DNA from: Icerya purchasi
Taxonomy: Eukaryota; Arthropoda; Insecta; Hemiptera; Monophlebidae
Direction: 5' to 3'
Assembly (NCBI GenBank): GCA_039619475.1
Contig: CM077115.1
Span: forward strand, 41,168,944 to 41,232,943
DNA length: 64,000 bases
The notes beneath the pieces are model-generated. The model was not told the DNA's origin. It ran no database searches and saw only the letters and a list, made by a program, of their open reading frames with translations. How positions within the stretch are numbered: position 1 is the first letter of the stretch; each line of letters begins with the position of its first letter. The translations under genes and the position numbers were made by a program. Positions 22,366 to 32,689 of the stretch are shown piece after piece.

Positions 22366-23202
22366 ATGGCTCGTTTAATCGTTGTCGGTTGTTTGCTACT
22401 ATTTCAGCTGACTATTTTCCCGTTATTTGTCGCCGGTTCGTATAAAATTGTCGTTCCGTTATTTTTCGCGGCCAAAAGCCATTACTACGTTTTGGAGCCG
22501 TTGCTGTTTGAACTGGCTAAACGCGGGCATGAGGTAGTCGAATACAGTGCGTTCGTTCGGCCAACTCTGCCGAAAAACTTTAGACACATAGATACCAGCC
22601 ACTGTTTCCAACTGCCGCTTGAAAAGCTTACCGTATCCTATCTGATGTCGATTTCGGGTACGTACAAAACATTAACAAGCCTATTCGAGCTGTTGCCTAA
22701 CTATGAGACCGTTTCACGCTGTTCGCCGATTACTGATTTGTTGCATAGCAAGCCTACCGATTTCGATCTGGTTATAACAGAAACTTTCAGTTCCGAAATC
22801 GCTCTGTTGGTCGCGTATCAGCTGAAATTGCCGATCATCGATGTTCACAGTACCTCCGTATTTTTCTGGAGAACCACTAACGTCGGTAACCCGCACAATA
22901 CGGCCTATGTACCTTTGATTTTGGAAGCGCTCGTTTCGAAAATGAATTTTCAGGAGCGGCTTCGGAACTCATACGCCATTCTGTTGGCTCACTTGCTGTA
23001 CGATCAGTTGTCGACGAAAGTGACCGATCAAGTTGCTAAACATTTACTAGGCGATTCGGTGCCGTCCGTTCGAGAAATGTCTAAAAATATCAGCCTCATA
23101 TTGTGGCATAGCCTGCTCACCGCTGATAGCATTAGACCTCTGGTTCCTGCGGTGGTGGACGTCGGAGGTATCGCCGTACAGCCTGCCAAGAAAATACCGG
23201 CG
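22366..23202 (+). CDS. UDP-glycosyltransferase first coding exon (A)
   Basis: Encodes 279 residues of the N-terminal, acceptor-binding half of an insect UGT, an ER-membrane enzyme that transfers a sugar from a UDP-sugar to small lipophilic compounds. Residues 1-24 are a hydrophobic signal peptide (MARLIVVGCLLLFQL...). H39 in AAKSHYYVLEPL is the expected catalytic His; KRGHEV follows at about 52-57. The block FDLVITETFSSE carries the acidic residue that usually pairs with that His. The end, VGGIAVQPAKKIPA, is the conserved junction before the UDP-sugar domain. The frame meets the donor CGGTAAGT, so the exon ends at 23202 in phase 0. ATG 22366 is chosen because it starts the signal peptide. The C-terminal half (about 230 residues, UGT signature, membrane anchor) is not in the window. 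The exon is intact and less AT-rich than its surroundings. Confidence 0.9.
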
Positions 23203-23648
23203 GTAAGTTTGTTGTTTGTAACTACGAATTTTACATTAATTAAATGTTATGCCGAAAATTAATATTTAAAATTGAAATTAACGCAACTATTTCATTATAA
23301 TACGAGATTATAATGTGATTGTAATACGATCGTAACGAATAACACGATTCGGGTCAAACTAGTAGGGAAAACTAGATAAGAAGAAAATTTTTAAAATTTG
23401 AAACGGCTCCAGGTGTAGCACATGTATGCGTGTGTGCGTAAAATTTTGCTGTGAAAAATATTATAAAAAAAATTATCAAAAAAGAGAAAAACCCCTTTGG
23501 TATCTATTTGTAAGAATAATAAGGCTCTACATAATTCGTTTTTAACGGTTTAATGCTTACTTAATTATCCTTCTTCGCCAAGGGTGTGCCAAATGAAAAG
23601 TTAATTTACTTTACTTTTATAAAGTGGTTATTTATACGCATGTTTTCC
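23203..23648. other. Start of intron after UGT exon A
   Basis: Begins with the donor GTAAGT at 23203. AT-rich sequence without a recognisable exon follows. Confidence 0.6.
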
Positions 23649-23868
23649 AAATTAAAGTAAAATAATATAAGTAATTCACTGATTAGAAAACAATTATTAT
23701 TATACTTTTATTAAAAAATTATTACACCCCGACATGCTCCATAATCGTATTCACCATATAATTATGGAGCAGCGTCTCCGAATCATGTCGGAGTAATAAT
23801 TTTTTAATGTAAGTATATTAATTGTTTTCTAATCAGTTATATTATTTAATTTTAATTTTATTCAAAAA
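23649..23868. repeat. Foldback repeat, family B
   Basis: The left arm contains CTGATTAGAAAACAATTATT and TTAAAAAATTATTAC. The right arm mirrors it with GTAATAATTTTTTAA and AATTGTTTTCTAATCAG. The centre carries CCCCGACATGCTCCATAAT against ATTATGGAGC...CATGTCGG. A single-arm relative (CCGACATGTTTCGGAGT ... ACTCCATAATCATGG) is at about 27490-27530. It is non-coding. Confidence 0.85.
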
Positions 23869-24848
23869 TTAATTGTTTATATTGAATCGGTATTAGTCGT
23901 TCGCTAGTCTACACACTCAGGCATGCCAACTACGAGGTCTTCTCTTGTGGACTTTATTTATTTATATTTTTATTAAATTATCTAAGGTAGCGATGATTAT
24001 TATTATGAGATGAAAATATTTTGGTTGATATTTGAAAAAACAACGTATTAGGGGTAAGACGTGACACGTATCTTTCGATACGACCGCTGAAAACCGCGAT
24101 AATTAATACCGAAAATTACAAGTAATAATTATACAAATCAATAAGGAATATAATACAAAACGCTACGTATCGCTATTGTCGGGGGTTATCCGGCGGGATC
24201 CGTAGGTTGGCGGTACACGGGGGTCGGTCGGCACGGAGAAATCGGGCTCGATGTTGTTTATTTTTGTGAACGCTCGATGATCGTTTTCGACTTCTCTTTA
24301 CTATGGTCGCGAATCTCGAATTTATACTTTTTGACCGAGAACCACGACTGTTTTCTCAAAATTGATAGAAACGAAAACGAACAACTTCTTAGCGCAGGTA
24401 GAGAACGACTCCTTTACTGATCACAGGTAAAACTCGATGAACGGTAAAAGGCATCAAAGGTAAAAACGCAACTGATTTTCGTAAAAAAATCCTTTTTCTG
24501 TAATTCTAAATTTCTCCCGCCTTTCCGATTATGACCGCTAAAGGAGCGACCCACCCAATCAGGTCGATCCTTTTTTCCTTGATGATCGGTGATTGGCTAC
24601 CCAACCGACAATAGTTCCAGGCACGCGCGCATTCGCACTCGCACCAATTATACTAAATTATGTTTATGTTATTTTATTATTTTATTTTCTAAAATTTTAT
24701 TCGTCACATGTAGTGGACACATTACAACACGTATTCACATAAGATTGTATTCATAAGTTTGGTCGACTACTAAAATATAAATGTGAGAACATTAATAATG
24801 ATCGGTGAAATACTAAATTTGCAAAAAAAAAAAAAATCAAAATTGTAC
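23869..24848. other. Unassigned stretch within the UGT-A intron
   Basis: Includes a GC-richer patch at about 24175-24250 and mixed-composition sequence to 24640. No exon, domain or element end was recognised. Confidence 0.4.
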
Positions 24849-25175
24849 CTGTCACATTCCAGATCTTCATTATTGGAAGCAGAGAACTGTATAGTGTGCA
24901 GAGTGTACAGTAATCTTTCGATGAATTCCTCCTCCGTTAACGCGTAAAATCTCTCGGCAGGTATTTTGTCCTTTTTTAACATTTTACTCGACAATTTTTC
25001 CGATCCGCGATACTCGCAAATAACAATTTGATCGACTTTTTTTTGCTTTTTTTTTTTTTTTAAACCTTTTTGTTACTTCAACGATCAGAATTTTAATGGG
25101 TTTGCTCAGTATTTGTGAGACTTCCTCGATCGCGACCCCTTTCTTTCTTCTTCGCCAATTGTAGAGCTTTTGAAG
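24849..25175 (-). pseudogene. Possible exon relic of an unidentified gene
   Basis: The minus-strand translation has a protein-like character unusual for this AT-rich setting. One block (about 25070-25170) reads LQKLYNWRRRKKGVAIEEV and continues to ILIVEVTKR. After an A-rich tract in which the frame shifts by one, a second block (25036 down to 24849) reads VDQIVICEYRGSEKLSSKML and continues through KIPAERFYALTEEEFIERLL and a NNEDLECD end. It stops at a good donor, GACAG/GTACAA. I do not recognise the family. The mixed charge and amphipathic runs argue for real coding history. The frame break in the poly-A tract means it is a pseudogene, an assembly error, or two exons. Confidence 0.35.
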
Positions 25176-25312
25176 AAATTCTTTTAGTCACATTACAAGT
25201 CAAAAATGAGTTTCATTTACTCTCGCATCTATCGTCTTATTCTGTTATAATTACGAACTTTATTTAAAATTCGTTTAATTTCGCATATAGTAAATTTAGA
25301 ATAAAACACAAA

Positions 25313-25576
25313 TACAGGGTGCGGCAGCATAACTTCCTCTTTTTTTAAAATGCGCCACTTCGTTTTTCTACTAAATTTTGTTAAAGAGAAATAATAATAA
25401 AGCAGAAAATCGAAATAAAACTGCGAGAACGGAAGAAGCATAGCCAATGGGGGGGGGATCTAGAGTATGTGATATTTCGATATTCTGCTTTATTATTATT
25501 TCCCTTCAACAGAATTTAGTAGAAAAACGAAGTGGCGCATTTTAAAAAAAAGGAAGTTACGCTGCCGCACCATGTA
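25313..25576. mobile_element. Palindromic Tc1/mariner-type MITE, 260 bp
   Basis: The body runs 25315-25574 with TA on both sides. Left CAGGGTGCGGCAGCATAACT and right AGTTACGCTGCCGCACCATG pair as inverted repeats. Complementarity continues about 105 bp inwards, for example AATGCGCCACTTCGTTTTTC against GAAAAACGAAGTGGCGCATT. Only about 50 bp with a G run separates the arms. There is no coding capacity. The TA duplication suggests mobilisation by a Tc1/mariner enzyme. Confidence 0.85.
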
Positions 25577-27250
25577 TAACAAACAAATTTTTAAAAATAC
25601 ATATTAATTAGAAATATTTTTGTCCGGTATAGATTATCAGGTAAATTATTACTTAAAACTGCACAAAGCATGCGATCAGAATCTAAGAATACACACTGAA
25701 GTCTGAATGAAATTATAATATTACGCTCCTTTTACAATAAAAATATCGAGCAAACACGGCGCTATGTTATAATATAAGCCACCACAATTCCTACTGCAGA
25801 CCATACCGAGTGTCCACGAGCTGGTTTAATCTACACGACTGAGAAGCGAAAATTCTCGAAATAGCCGAGAGTTGTCTGTATTACCGGGGAATCGACCACA
25901 CATACCTTAGCTGACTTCTAATCAAAGTGTTCTGTTACACAGGGCACGCTAAAAATTGTACTTAACTATCACGCGAAGATTAGAGATAAAAGGGAAAAGA
26001 AAATTATTTTAGTATTTCTAAAAAAAAAAAAAAATGGTAATTGAAGAAAAAAAAAAAGTACATTTAACGAATCGAATAAACTATAATAATGTTAATAACA
26101 TGAAAATTATCAACAATAACACGAAACACGTTAAATAATGGCGATAAACATACCGAATAATTGACAAAAATAAATAGCACAAATGAAAATTGTAGCGTCC
26201 CGCCAATATTTGTAGTAATAAACGAATTATTCGAAAATAACGGCTCGGGAAATGTTGTATTGAAAAACTTAAATAGCGAGGAAATTGAAATCTAGCCCCT
26301 TCAGCGGAACACAAAAGTAAGCAGGTAAGCTTTTTAAGTAGAAAATTCCTAAGACTGGAGAAGATCGCGCACCATTATCTGTTGGAGTAGCCGACGAAGA
26401 CACCAAACTGCCAGCTAAAATTCAAACAGAAAGCCACTGGTCTTTGATCAGAGTTACAAATAAATTCTACCTGAATTAGAGAATGCTCGGATAGAGGTAG
26501 TCCAAAGAATGCCGGAGGAACCGGTTATTCTGGAAAGTCCGCTTAACTAGTCTAATGATAGTCGTATAAACACATCTAAAATACCTGTTCAAAAGTCGAG
26601 CTGGCTGAAATAATCTCGTAGTTTGTGCCACGATCAATCACGTACAAATCACAGAATATGTTCAAGGCAGTTCGTTAACGGTTTGACGCTAATCCGTTTC
26701 TATGAGATATGACGGCAATTACATGCGTCTGGGGGTAACTGGAGGGGAAAATCTAATCTCTAAATCTGCTACTGAACAGATTCAAGCACGATAAAATGCA
26801 AGAGTGTGTCAAAATTTTCTTAGCGCTTAATGTTGTAGCGATCAGACGTTATGCTGTAATCTGTGCACTTGATAATGTAGTTGTTGAATTTGAAAAGTCC
26901 TTAATTTGAAAGTTTAAAAAGAAAGCTAAGCACGTCGCGGCTGAGAAATCCTGTGATTTCTTATTTTTCGGATAAATTTAATAATTCACGAATTTCAGTT
27001 GGTTTAGTGTATCGGAAATTTAGTCTAGAAGCTATTATGTAAATAGCGCTTGCGCTATAAAATTCGCGAGCTGCGGTATAATACGAAAATTGCCGAAGAA
27101 GTACGAGAAATAGTCGTTTTATGATGAGATCAAATTTATATTTTTAGAATTTGACGCGTTAATGTGTATCGGAAAATTTAACGTAATCAGAATCGCCGCG
27201 ATAAATCAGAGTGAAACGAGTTTAAAAGAAAAACAATTTACGATAGACGT
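25577..27250. other. Unassigned stretch
   Basis: No recognisable gene or repeat. A short hydrophobic minus frame at 26081-26314 lacks any family motif and is not called. Confidence 0.45.
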
Positions 27251-27366
27251 TCAAAAAAATTAATCTTGAAACATGACGTTTTTCGGAAAGCTTACACTTA
27301 CCATATCAGAAATAAGTGTAAGCTTTCCGGAACGTTAAGTTTTAAAATTAATTTATTTAAACTTGA
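27251..27366. repeat. Small hairpin repeat, about 50 bp arms
   Basis: CGGAAAGCTTACACTTA (27284-27300) and TAAGTGTAAGCTTTCCG (27313-27329) are exact inverted copies. Weaker pairing extends outwards through TTAATCTTGAAAC and TTTTAAAATTAA, and the loop is 12 bp. Confidence 0.85.
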
Positions 27367-27750
27367 TGTCCACCGTCAATTTTTTTTCCCGATTATATCC
27401 ACCGTGTAAGTTTGTTCTAGTTGAAAAGAAATTATCGTAGCATAAAAAACTCGTAAACAGAAAATATATTTATAAAAACACATTTGATTACCGACATGTT
27501 TCGGAGTCACATACACTCCATAATCATGGTAATAACAATTAAAGTTAATAAATAAATTAAGCGAATAACAAAAATTATATACACTAATTTAGATACGCGA
27601 TGATATATCGATTTGTTGAAACATTTTTAATTGTTAATTTTAACTAGCGGGATTATTGGTCGAAATTAAATTATTATTAATTAAAATATCCTTGAATTTA
27701 TTAATGTAATATGCTTCTGAGTAATTGATAAATAAATTGTATTACCAGTT
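27367..27750. other. Spacer with a family-B half-copy
   Basis: Bases 27490-27530 carry CCGACATGTTTCGGAGTCAC and ACTCCATAATCATGG, a single copy of the sequence mirrored in the foldback at 23649-23868. The remainder is AT-rich without genes. Confidence 0.5.
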
Positions 27751-27858
27751 GTATATTTTAAAATCTCTAAATCAGCTATATATTTTAAAATCTCTAAATC
27801 AGCTATATATTTTAAAATCTCTAAATTAGCTATATATTTAAAAAATCTCTAAATCAGC
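27751..27858. repeat. Minisatellite, about 27 bp unit, 4 copies
   Basis: Units of TATATTTTAAAATCTCTAAA plus TCAGC repeat four times, with a TTAGC variant and one with a small change in its A/T run. The array lies directly before the large foldback. Confidence 0.9.
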
Positions 27859-27874
27859 GTGTCAATGTGTAACG

Positions 27875-29180
27875 TCATTTCGGCCTCGTCAGATTTAGTT
27901 TAGTGTTAGTGAATTTTTAATTTTTCTGTTTCTTTAATTAATATCATATTTAAGGAGTAAAATAATCGCATTAAATCCGAAAAAACACCCGCGAAATTAG
28001 TAATTAATTTGCTTCGAAAATTTTCTCTACGTCTAGTCGACCGCAGCAGGGCCAGTCGTTTACGCTCAAACGAACGTAAGACTAACAAACGATTTTTTGC
28101 AGTAAAATCCGGAATCCAAATCGATTTGGCTTTGTTTTTTTGTTTTTTTTTCAAATTAATACTTTTTCATAATCATTCAAATTAATTTATTTTTAATTTT
28201 CTATGGTGCGTGTTTTTTTTTGTTTTTTTTTTCTAAAAGCAAAAAATCTATCATAGTGGAAAAAGTATTGCCCTTGATCGAGACTAATTTTGTCCAAAAA
28301 TTTTTATTGAAATAACTCGCTAAATGAACGTATACATCAACATTTATTGTCTTTATAAGAGGAAATAATTTTTTAAGCGATACATAAATGAGAAAAAAAA
28401 AACAAAAAACATTAAAATTCGCTAATTTCGGTTGAAATAATTTCGGCTTCGTCCTTTTTGCAAATAGATCTAACACATAATTCAGTGTTTGTGAATTTTT
28501 TTTTTTTTTTTGTTTTTTTTTTTAAATTAATATCATATTTAAGGGGTAAAATAATCATTAAATCAAAAAAACACCGGTGAAATTATTAATTAATTTGTTA
28601 AGGAAAATAAATCAGCGATTTTTAATGTTTTCTTTTTTTTTTTTGTTCCATTCATATATCGCTCAAAAAATGAATTCCTCCTATAAAGACTATAAATATT
28701 GATTATACACGTTCATTTAGCGAGTTATTTCAATAAAATTTTTTAGAAAAAATTAGTCTCGATCATGGCAATACTTTTCCACTATGATATATAGTTTTTT
28801 TGTTGTAAGAAAAAAAAAAAAAACAAAAAAAAAACGCACCTTAAAAAATTAAAAATAAATAAATTTTAATGATTACGAAAAAGTACTAATTTGAAAAAAA
28901 ACAAAAACAAAGCCAAATCGATCTGGATTCCGGATTTTACTGCAAAAAATCGTTTGTTAGTCTTATTTTTACCGGGAACCGTTCGTTTGAGCGTAAACGA
29001 CTGGCCCTGATGCGATCGGCCAGACGTATAGAAAATTTTCTAAGCAAATTAATTACTAATTTCGCGGGTGTTTTTTCGGATTTAATGCGATTATTTTACT
29101 CCCTAAATATGGTATTAATTAAAGAAACAGAAAAATTAAAAACCACTAACACTAAACTAGATCTGACGAGGCCGAAACGT
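27875..29180. repeat. 1.3 kb foldback element with about 550 bp arms
   Basis: The left arm runs about 27875-28426, the loop 28427-28621 and the right arm 28622-29180. The ends are CGGCCTCGTCAGATTTAG on the left and CTAGATCTGACGAGGCCG on the right. Internal blocks such as GGCCAGTCGTTTACGCTCAA and AATCCGGAATCCAAATCGAT are mirrored. The loop also contains a diverged direct copy of the start of the left arm (TTAATATCATATTTAAGG). Both arms contain the same open segment in opposite orientations (AGVFSDLMRLFYSLNM), about 65-80 codons. This is probably fortuitous or a short leader, since it matches nothing I know. Confidence 0.9.
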
Positions 29181-30794
29181 AGCCGGACCAAAACGTAGCG
29201 AGGCGCCGAAATGTTGAGGCCGAAATGATACGGCCCCGTGCTAATCTTTGTTTATTTATGATAATATGCTCGGCCATAGACGCTTTTCTATATGCCTACG
29301 TCTCTAATCGCGGCTACACATGTTCACTGTCACGTATACGAATTGTAATGATATTTGAAGTTGAAAAAAAATTTATCTCTCGACTTCATAAAGAGGTAAA
29401 TTTTTCAAACTGCAGCGAAAACGGAGGTCTTGATGAACATAAAGGAAATTTTGGTTCGTACTATACAAAAGGAAGTACCGAAAAACAACAACTCGTGCCT
29501 CCTGGAAAACGCATAACTAGCTGAAAATTAGGCAGTAAAAATATTCACATTAAGGAAGACGTCACATTATTTTGGAAGAAAACTAAATATTATGCGATAT
29601 TTATCGAGTAGCGAGCTTTTTGAGACATATGGTGTGTTGTAGCATGACGGTCGGACGAAGAGTATTATTATATCGTTTTAAATGGAAATGCTCAGATGAT
29701 TGCTGATCTCACATCGCACTATATAGCAGTATATTGATTTATGAATGCGACAAAACGTATGCTATTAAAATAACCTCAGCTTTTCCTCGCTGATTAATGT
29801 TCCCCCGAGTATTTCTACTTTATCTTTACTTGAATTTATTTGAATAGTTACCATTGTACATTTTCATTTAAAAGATAAAACTGGCCAAATAGTGAAAGCT
29901 GAGGAAAAAATAAAAACTAAAGAATACAAAAAAAAAAAAAGAAAAAAGCCACCAAACAAGGCGCACATTAAAAACAAATCAAACGCAATAAAATATTTCT
30001 ATTCTATATATTATATAATATGCTGTTTACGTTCTCTTCCTTATCCGATTCTATCTTTTTTATTCGTTTTCTATCTGAGATTAAAATCCTAATTTGCTGT
30101 GCTAATTTTAATCTGAACCACAGGTGTTTTTTGTATTAAACGCCGTTCACAAAAAGCAAAAAAAAAAAATCTAAAGATAAAACATCGACGGCCGCTATAC
30201 CATTTTCATTTATTTATTCAATGAATTTAATTATTATTTCTTTTTTATTTAAAATTCGCCGGTGATTAGATGCTAATGATTACGTTCACATGACCGTTTA
30301 CCTAGAAATTATTGTTCACCAGTAAATAAATGCGTTAATTAATCACGTCCACGTTTTTTAGGAGAAAATATTAGTGCTCTCTGGTTGGTTTACGCAATTG
30401 TGTTTTAAATGATCGTAGCAACCGACTGTTACGTGTAGACTCTGCGAGGTTATTACGTCGACACGTAGGAGCGCAAAATCTAATTTCATTTTTAATTGTA
30501 ATACGATCTTGCGCGCGGATTGCAAACCGTTTTTTGCTATTTTTAATCTTTGTGATCTCTTTTTTTTTCTTTTTTTTTCTTTTTTTTTTTTTTTTTTGCA
30601 ATAAATCGATCGATTGCTACAAAATTATCGCGATTATTGTATTGCCGGCTAGAAGTCATATAAACCGTTAATTCCGTGAAAAAAGAGAAAAAATAAATTC
30701 TGCAGCTGGCTAATCGCGTTAAGTGGTTACAGTATAGTCCAATCGTTCGGTCGAATTCCTCGCTAAATTTCGTTTATAAAGATCTTATGCTTCC
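29181..30794. other. Unassigned stretch
   Basis: GC-rich junction sequence directly after the foldback (29181-29240), then AT-rich sequence with homopolymer tracts, notably a long poly-T at about 30550-30598. The 99-codon frame at 29225-29524 has no recognised motif. Confidence 0.45.
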
Positions 30795-30985
30795 ATTTCA
30801 GCTTCATCTCCGATCCTTAAAACAGTCTTCTTATTCGTACTGTTCCAGACTACGAAACAGTTGTAAGCCGTTGGTTGAGTTGCTAGACGGTAACCGGACT
30901 GATTTCGAACTAGTTATAAAGGAAAAACTACCGCTTATCGATTAGTTTTCCCTGCCGCTGTAGAGGACCGCGGATTTTTTTTTGG
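30795..30985 (+). pseudogene. UGT first-exon relic
   Basis: Three reading frames in turn give fragments that align in order with the middle of UGT exon A. SSPILKTVFLFVLF corresponds to SGTYKTLTSLFELL. PDYETV corresponds to PNYETV. CKPLVELLDGNRTDFELVIK corresponds to the CSPITDLLHSKPTDFDLVIT region. KLPLID corresponds to KLPIID. At least two frameshifts, two stops and a deletion between the last two blocks kill it. The signal peptide and the donor end are not recognisable. Same strand as the two intact exons and lying between them, it looks like a dead member of the same first-exon array. Confidence 0.75.
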
Positions 30986-31196
30986 GGGGTTTTCTTTCTT
31001 TTAGGTCCATATTGTTGAAATAATGATTAAAAGAAACCGTAAGGCAGTAAGCCATAATAATTGTCGAGGATTAAAGATTTGAATGTAAATAATATTTCCG
31101 GTAGCAACTATTGAAACTAATTAAAACTAAGTGTGCTCTATTGCAGGATTGTTCAATAATTTTCCTGTAATTTTTAGTTCCTGAAATATTTTAATG

Positions 31197-31198
<2 letters not shown>
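30986..31198. other. Short spacer
   Basis: AT-rich; a T/G-rich run directly follows the UGT relic. Nothing else seen. Confidence 0.45.

Positions 31199-31250
<52 letters not shown>
31199..31250. repeat. (TA)26 microsatellite
   Basis: An uninterrupted TA run abuts the 5' palindromic end of the interspersed repeat that follows, as in the other copies of that family. Confidence 0.95.
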
Positions 31251-31255
<5 letters not shown>

Positions 31256-31684
31256 CGGCCATTTTGGCCTCGCAAGGGGCTGTGCCCCTCGACCCCTCTT
31301 GCTATCATTTCTGTCTCTTTCTCTTCTATACTTTGTATAAAATGATCAAAATTTACAACGTAATTCTTACTGGCATCAACACACACAAAAAATAATATAA
31401 CCACAAAAATCCTATTCTAACATTTAACTTCCGTTATATAAAATTAAGACATTTTTTCGTTACATTTTTCGTTACATTTTTCGTTACATATTTCATTACA
31501 TAAAATTGTGACATTTTTTAAATAACAATAACAAAAATCCTATATAAAATATAACAAACGTTACATAAAATTGGGACATTTTTTGGGGATATTTAGCGTT
31601 ACATAACATTGGGACATTTAGCGTTACATAAAATTGGGACATTTTTTCGAATGGGGAGTAGCCTAAGAATTACGCTGTAATTAA
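31251..31684 (+). repeat. (TA)n-flanked interspersed repeat, copy 2
   Basis: Very similar to 20521-20970. It has the same GGCCATTTTGGCC palindrome, the CAAGGGGCTGTGCCCC block, the TTTACAACGTAATTCTTAC internal motif, a shorter minisatellite of ACATAAAATTGGGACATTTT type, and the same end into a TA run. Non-coding; frames across it are artefacts of the microsatellite. Confidence 0.8.
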
Positions 31685-32689
31685 TATATATATATATTTT
31701 TTTGGAGAACATTACTGATATATGTTGAATTTACTGAATTATGTATCTAAATATTCAGGAAAAAATTATTTGTAATGTAACGGGTCTTCCACAACTAATA
31801 GTTACGAATGTGCCGTAATTCAGTGTTATGTCTACGCTATAAAGCTGCTTCAGACGGCTTCGACCTGTAAATCTCTAGTTTCTTTGTTAAATTATTTATT
31901 AGAGCCTCGACTGAGCGTCATTTCAGGAGGTTCCATTGCTATTGCTTTTCACTTTCCTTATACCATTCACTTAAACTGTCCCCAAACACCTACTCGTCTG
32001 CTTCTTCGGGCTTTAAATGTAAATCATTTTTATTTATTTTTGTTTTTTAATTAACAAATTTACTTAAACATTCCTTCTTCAAACATGCCAGCACGGTCCA
32101 ACAATGAACGGTTCTCACAAGTAGATAAAATTCTTAGCCCCATTAAAAGACCACCGTCCAATCGTTGTGTTTTCTACGATCTAGCAGTAGTCGAAAGTTT
32201 TGCTTGATTAAAGATTTATTATTTACATGGAATATGGAATAATGGTGATTTCCTAGGTTCAAATGCAGTTTCGATAATTCTGAATTTAAAACTTCAAAGT
32301 CTTTTCACTGTATTCGTAAACAGATTTATTTTTAAAAACTATGGTGGTGTCATCTGCGTACTAATAAAACCTTCCAACTTTCTTCGTAAGCAAATTTTTG
32401 TTGTAGGTCTTCCTGTCATTCATTAAATAAATTTCGCTTTTTTCACCTCTCCATCACTCTCTCTCTCTCTCTCTCTCTCTCGCTCTCTCATTTTTATTAA
32501 TCCTTATTAAACGTGTTATTTTAAGGTTTCAATAAATTTTACCCGCAAAAAATTTGTTAATGTTAATGAATTTAGAACATTTATTATCAATATAATCGCG
32601 GTAAGAGTTTTACGATGTTCGCATTTTGTTCAATTATTTATATTTTCATTATAATCGGTCTTGTAAGATCCCCGTCCCGCCACTTGCTC
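31685..32689. other. Unassigned stretch with (CT)n
   Basis: A (CT)n microsatellite at about 32455-32482. No gene recognised. Confidence 0.5.

Noticed and set aside
27906..29198. Two similar reading frames (minus 27906-28154, plus 29010-29198) as a gene pair
   Set aside because: They are the two arms of the same foldback; no motif and no independent support for coding.
30371..30601. 76-codon Lys-rich frame
   Set aside because: Translation of a long poly-T/poly-A tract.
31174..31404. 76-codon minus-strand frame across (TA)26 and the interspersed repeat
   Set aside because: Repeat translation; a near-identical frame at 20496-20678 exists only because the repeat is shared.
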